A stretch of 7,637 nt of DNA from Bizionia sp. GTDB taxonomy: Bacteria > Bacteroidota > Bacteroidia > Flavobacteriales > Flavobacteriaceae. The notes below the pieces were generated by a model, which worked only from the letters and a program-made list of their open reading frames with translations, did not search any database and was not told where the DNA came from. The stretch spans positions 1-7,637 of the forward strand of contig JAGPVI010000298.1 of the NCBI GenBank assembly GCA_018067115.1, in the 5' to 3' direction. Shown piece by piece: positions 6,813-7,637 of this stretch. Numbering within the stretch: position 1 is the first letter of the stretch; the number at the start of each line of letters is the position of its first letter. A program made the position numbers and the translations under genes.

Positions 6813-7637
6813 ATGGATGTCTTATACTCAACCGAGCGTATGCTCTGTCGCCTGTGCAACTTTTCTCGTTTTTTATTTCGTTATGTAAAAATAAATAGGA
6901 CATCCATTCTTGGACTCCCTATATTTTTTTTCTTGCTATTTACAGTTAGTATAAACGCTGTAAATGTAAATCTTCCTTCAGACAACCTATCTACTGCAGA
7001 TAGTGTTGCTTATGCTAAGGACTTTTCTTCTATTGAATCTAACCAGGCACTTAGTTTAAATTCAAACACAGAACTTCCTGAATTATCTGTCTCTAGTACT
7101 TATTGTTGTTCTGGCTCACAAGTTACTCTGACAATAAATGGAAACCTTAATGGAAATTCTTTGTGGTATATCTACAAAAACAGTTGTGGCGGCAACCTTG
7201 TAGGGGTAACCTCTGGAAACTCATATATTTTGACGGTCAATACAACTACTACATTTTATGTAAGCGCTGGCCAAGGTAATGGTAGTAACTGTGCTAGTAT
7301 TACTGTAAATGTTAATTCACCATCTAACCCACCAGCAACAGCATGTTACGAAACAGCGACTTATGATGATGCGTCTTGCGCGTGGATAATAACTGGAACA
7401 CAACCAGACCAACCAACTACAGCGTGCTACGAAACCGCAACATTCAACGAGGCAACATGTTCTTGGGACGTAACAGGTACTCAACCGGACCAACCAAATA
7501 CAGCGTGTTACGAAACTGCAACATTTAATGAAGCAACATGCTCTTGGGACGTAACAGGTACTCAACCTGACCAACCAAATACAGCGTGTTACGAAACTGC
7601 AACATTTAATGAAGCAACATGCTCTTGGGACGTAACA
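6813..7637 (+). CDS. Secreted Ig-like and tandem-repeat surface protein (N-terminal part, cut by window edge)
   Basis: 275 codons are visible and the frame is open at the right edge. The N-terminus has an unusually long basic/polar region (about 1-30, several Arg and Cys) followed by the hydrophobic stretch SILGLPIFFFLLFTVSINA (31-49), consistent with a Sec signal peptide cleaved near SINA-VNV. A Ser/Asn-rich spacer (50-90) precedes an Ig-like domain (about 91-167) with TYCCSGSQVTLTI, YKNSCGGNLVG and TTTTFYVSAG, a pattern seen in flavobacterial proteins that end in gliding-motility-associated or type IX sorting domains. From residue 177 onward come 27-residue repeats (ACYETATFNEATCSWDV...), each with two Cys and one Trp. 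Likely an exported adhesin or matrix-like protein; the sorting domain and true size lie outside the window. The start is uncertain: ATG at 6813 is used, but in-frame ATG at 6840 also fits and gives a shorter signal peptide. It is divergent from the dsbD block and has no visible functional tie to it. Confidence 0.8.
   Translation, partial: MDVLYSTERMLCRLCNFSRFLFRYVKINRTSILGLPIFFFLLFTVSINAVNVNLPSDNLSTADSVAYAKDFSSIESNQALSLNSNTELPELSVSSTYCCSGSQVTLTINGNLNGNSLWYIYKNSCGGNLVGVTSGNSYILTVNTTTTFYVSAGQGNGSNCASITVNVNSPSNPPATACYETATYDDASCAWIITGTQPDQPTTACYETATFNEATCSWDVTGTQPDQPNTACYETATFNEATCSWDVTGTQPDQPNTACYETATFNEATCSWDVT
7341..7637 (+). repeat. 81-bp tandem repeat array encoding 27-residue units
   Basis: Units start at 7341, 7422, 7503 and 7584; the last is cut after 54 bp by the window end. 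Each encodes ACYETAT...C.W....TGTQPDQP.T, with Cys at unit positions 2 and 13 and Trp at 15. Unit 1 is divergent (YDDASCAWII in place of FNEATCSWDV; eight amino-acid differences from unit 2). Units 2 and 3 encode the same 27 residues but differ at seven codons, all by silent third-position changes. Unit 4 is identical to unit 3 over the visible 54 bp. The pattern fits array growth by duplication on the C-terminal side, with the edge unit more degenerate. Confidence 0.92.

Noticed and set aside
6787..6888. 33-codon plus-strand ORF beginning MLLINTYLSW, overlapping the start of the repeat protein
   Set aside because: It is out of frame with the repeat protein, has no recognisable function, and its hydrophobic tail is partly a shifted reading of the other gene.
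7317..7574. Cys-rich 85-codon open frame on the minus strand across the repeat array
   Set aside because: It is the antisense shadow of the plus-strand repeat units; its own repeats merely mirror the 81-bp period.
7341..7637. CRISPR array as an explanation for the 81-bp periodicity
   Set aside because: There are no unique spacers; the whole period is conserved, stays in one reading frame and is translated.

Overview
The window looks like a chromosomal segment of a Flavobacteriaceae-type Bacteroidota. It is AT-rich, and the start codons follow A-rich stretches rather than clear GGAGG sites. One site matches the Bacteroidota -7 promoter element (TAnnTTTG). The proteins also have a flavobacterial character: a GbsR/MarR-type regulator, a DsbD with a long Bacteroidota-style architecture, and a secreted protein with an Ig-like domain followed by CYETATFNEATCSWDV-type repeats. 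No species can be named from sequence alone.

The first 6.3 kb is read from the minus strand. In transcription order (right to left) it holds: the C-terminal remnant of an M16 (pitrilysin/insulinase-like) zinc peptidase without its catalytic half (5259-6269); a complete thiol:disulfide interchange protein DsbD (3132-5150); a complete class V PLP-dependent enzyme of the cysteine desulfurase/aminotransferase fold (1533-3029); a complete 12-TM-type MFS permease (149-1312); and the first 27 codons of a GbsR/MarR-family regulator that runs off the left edge (1-82). Hairpins lie in three of the intergenic gaps: a 15-bp stem that forms fully only in minus-strand RNA between the peptidase remnant and dsbD, a terminator-like nested hairpin with a T-run directly after dsbD, and two inverted repeats after the class V enzyme. 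The genes are therefore probably several short transcription units rather than one operon.

About 540 bp without a supportable gene (6270-6812) separates this block from a divergent plus-strand gene. That gene (6813 to the right edge) encodes the N-terminal part of a secreted repeat protein: long signal peptide, Ig-like domain, then an 81-bp (27-residue) tandem repeat array continuing past the window.

Functional links are modest. DsbD would carry reducing power across the inner membrane, and the neighbouring class V enzyme keeps a cysteine where cysteine desulfurases have their catalytic one, so a thiol/sulfur theme is possible but unproven. The MFS permease and the regulator form a plausible transporter/regulator pair, with a 20-bp palindrome in front of the regulator. 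I found no clear new multi-gene system. The most notable observations are the peptidase decay, the synonymous-only divergence between repeat units, and the strand-specific hairpin.
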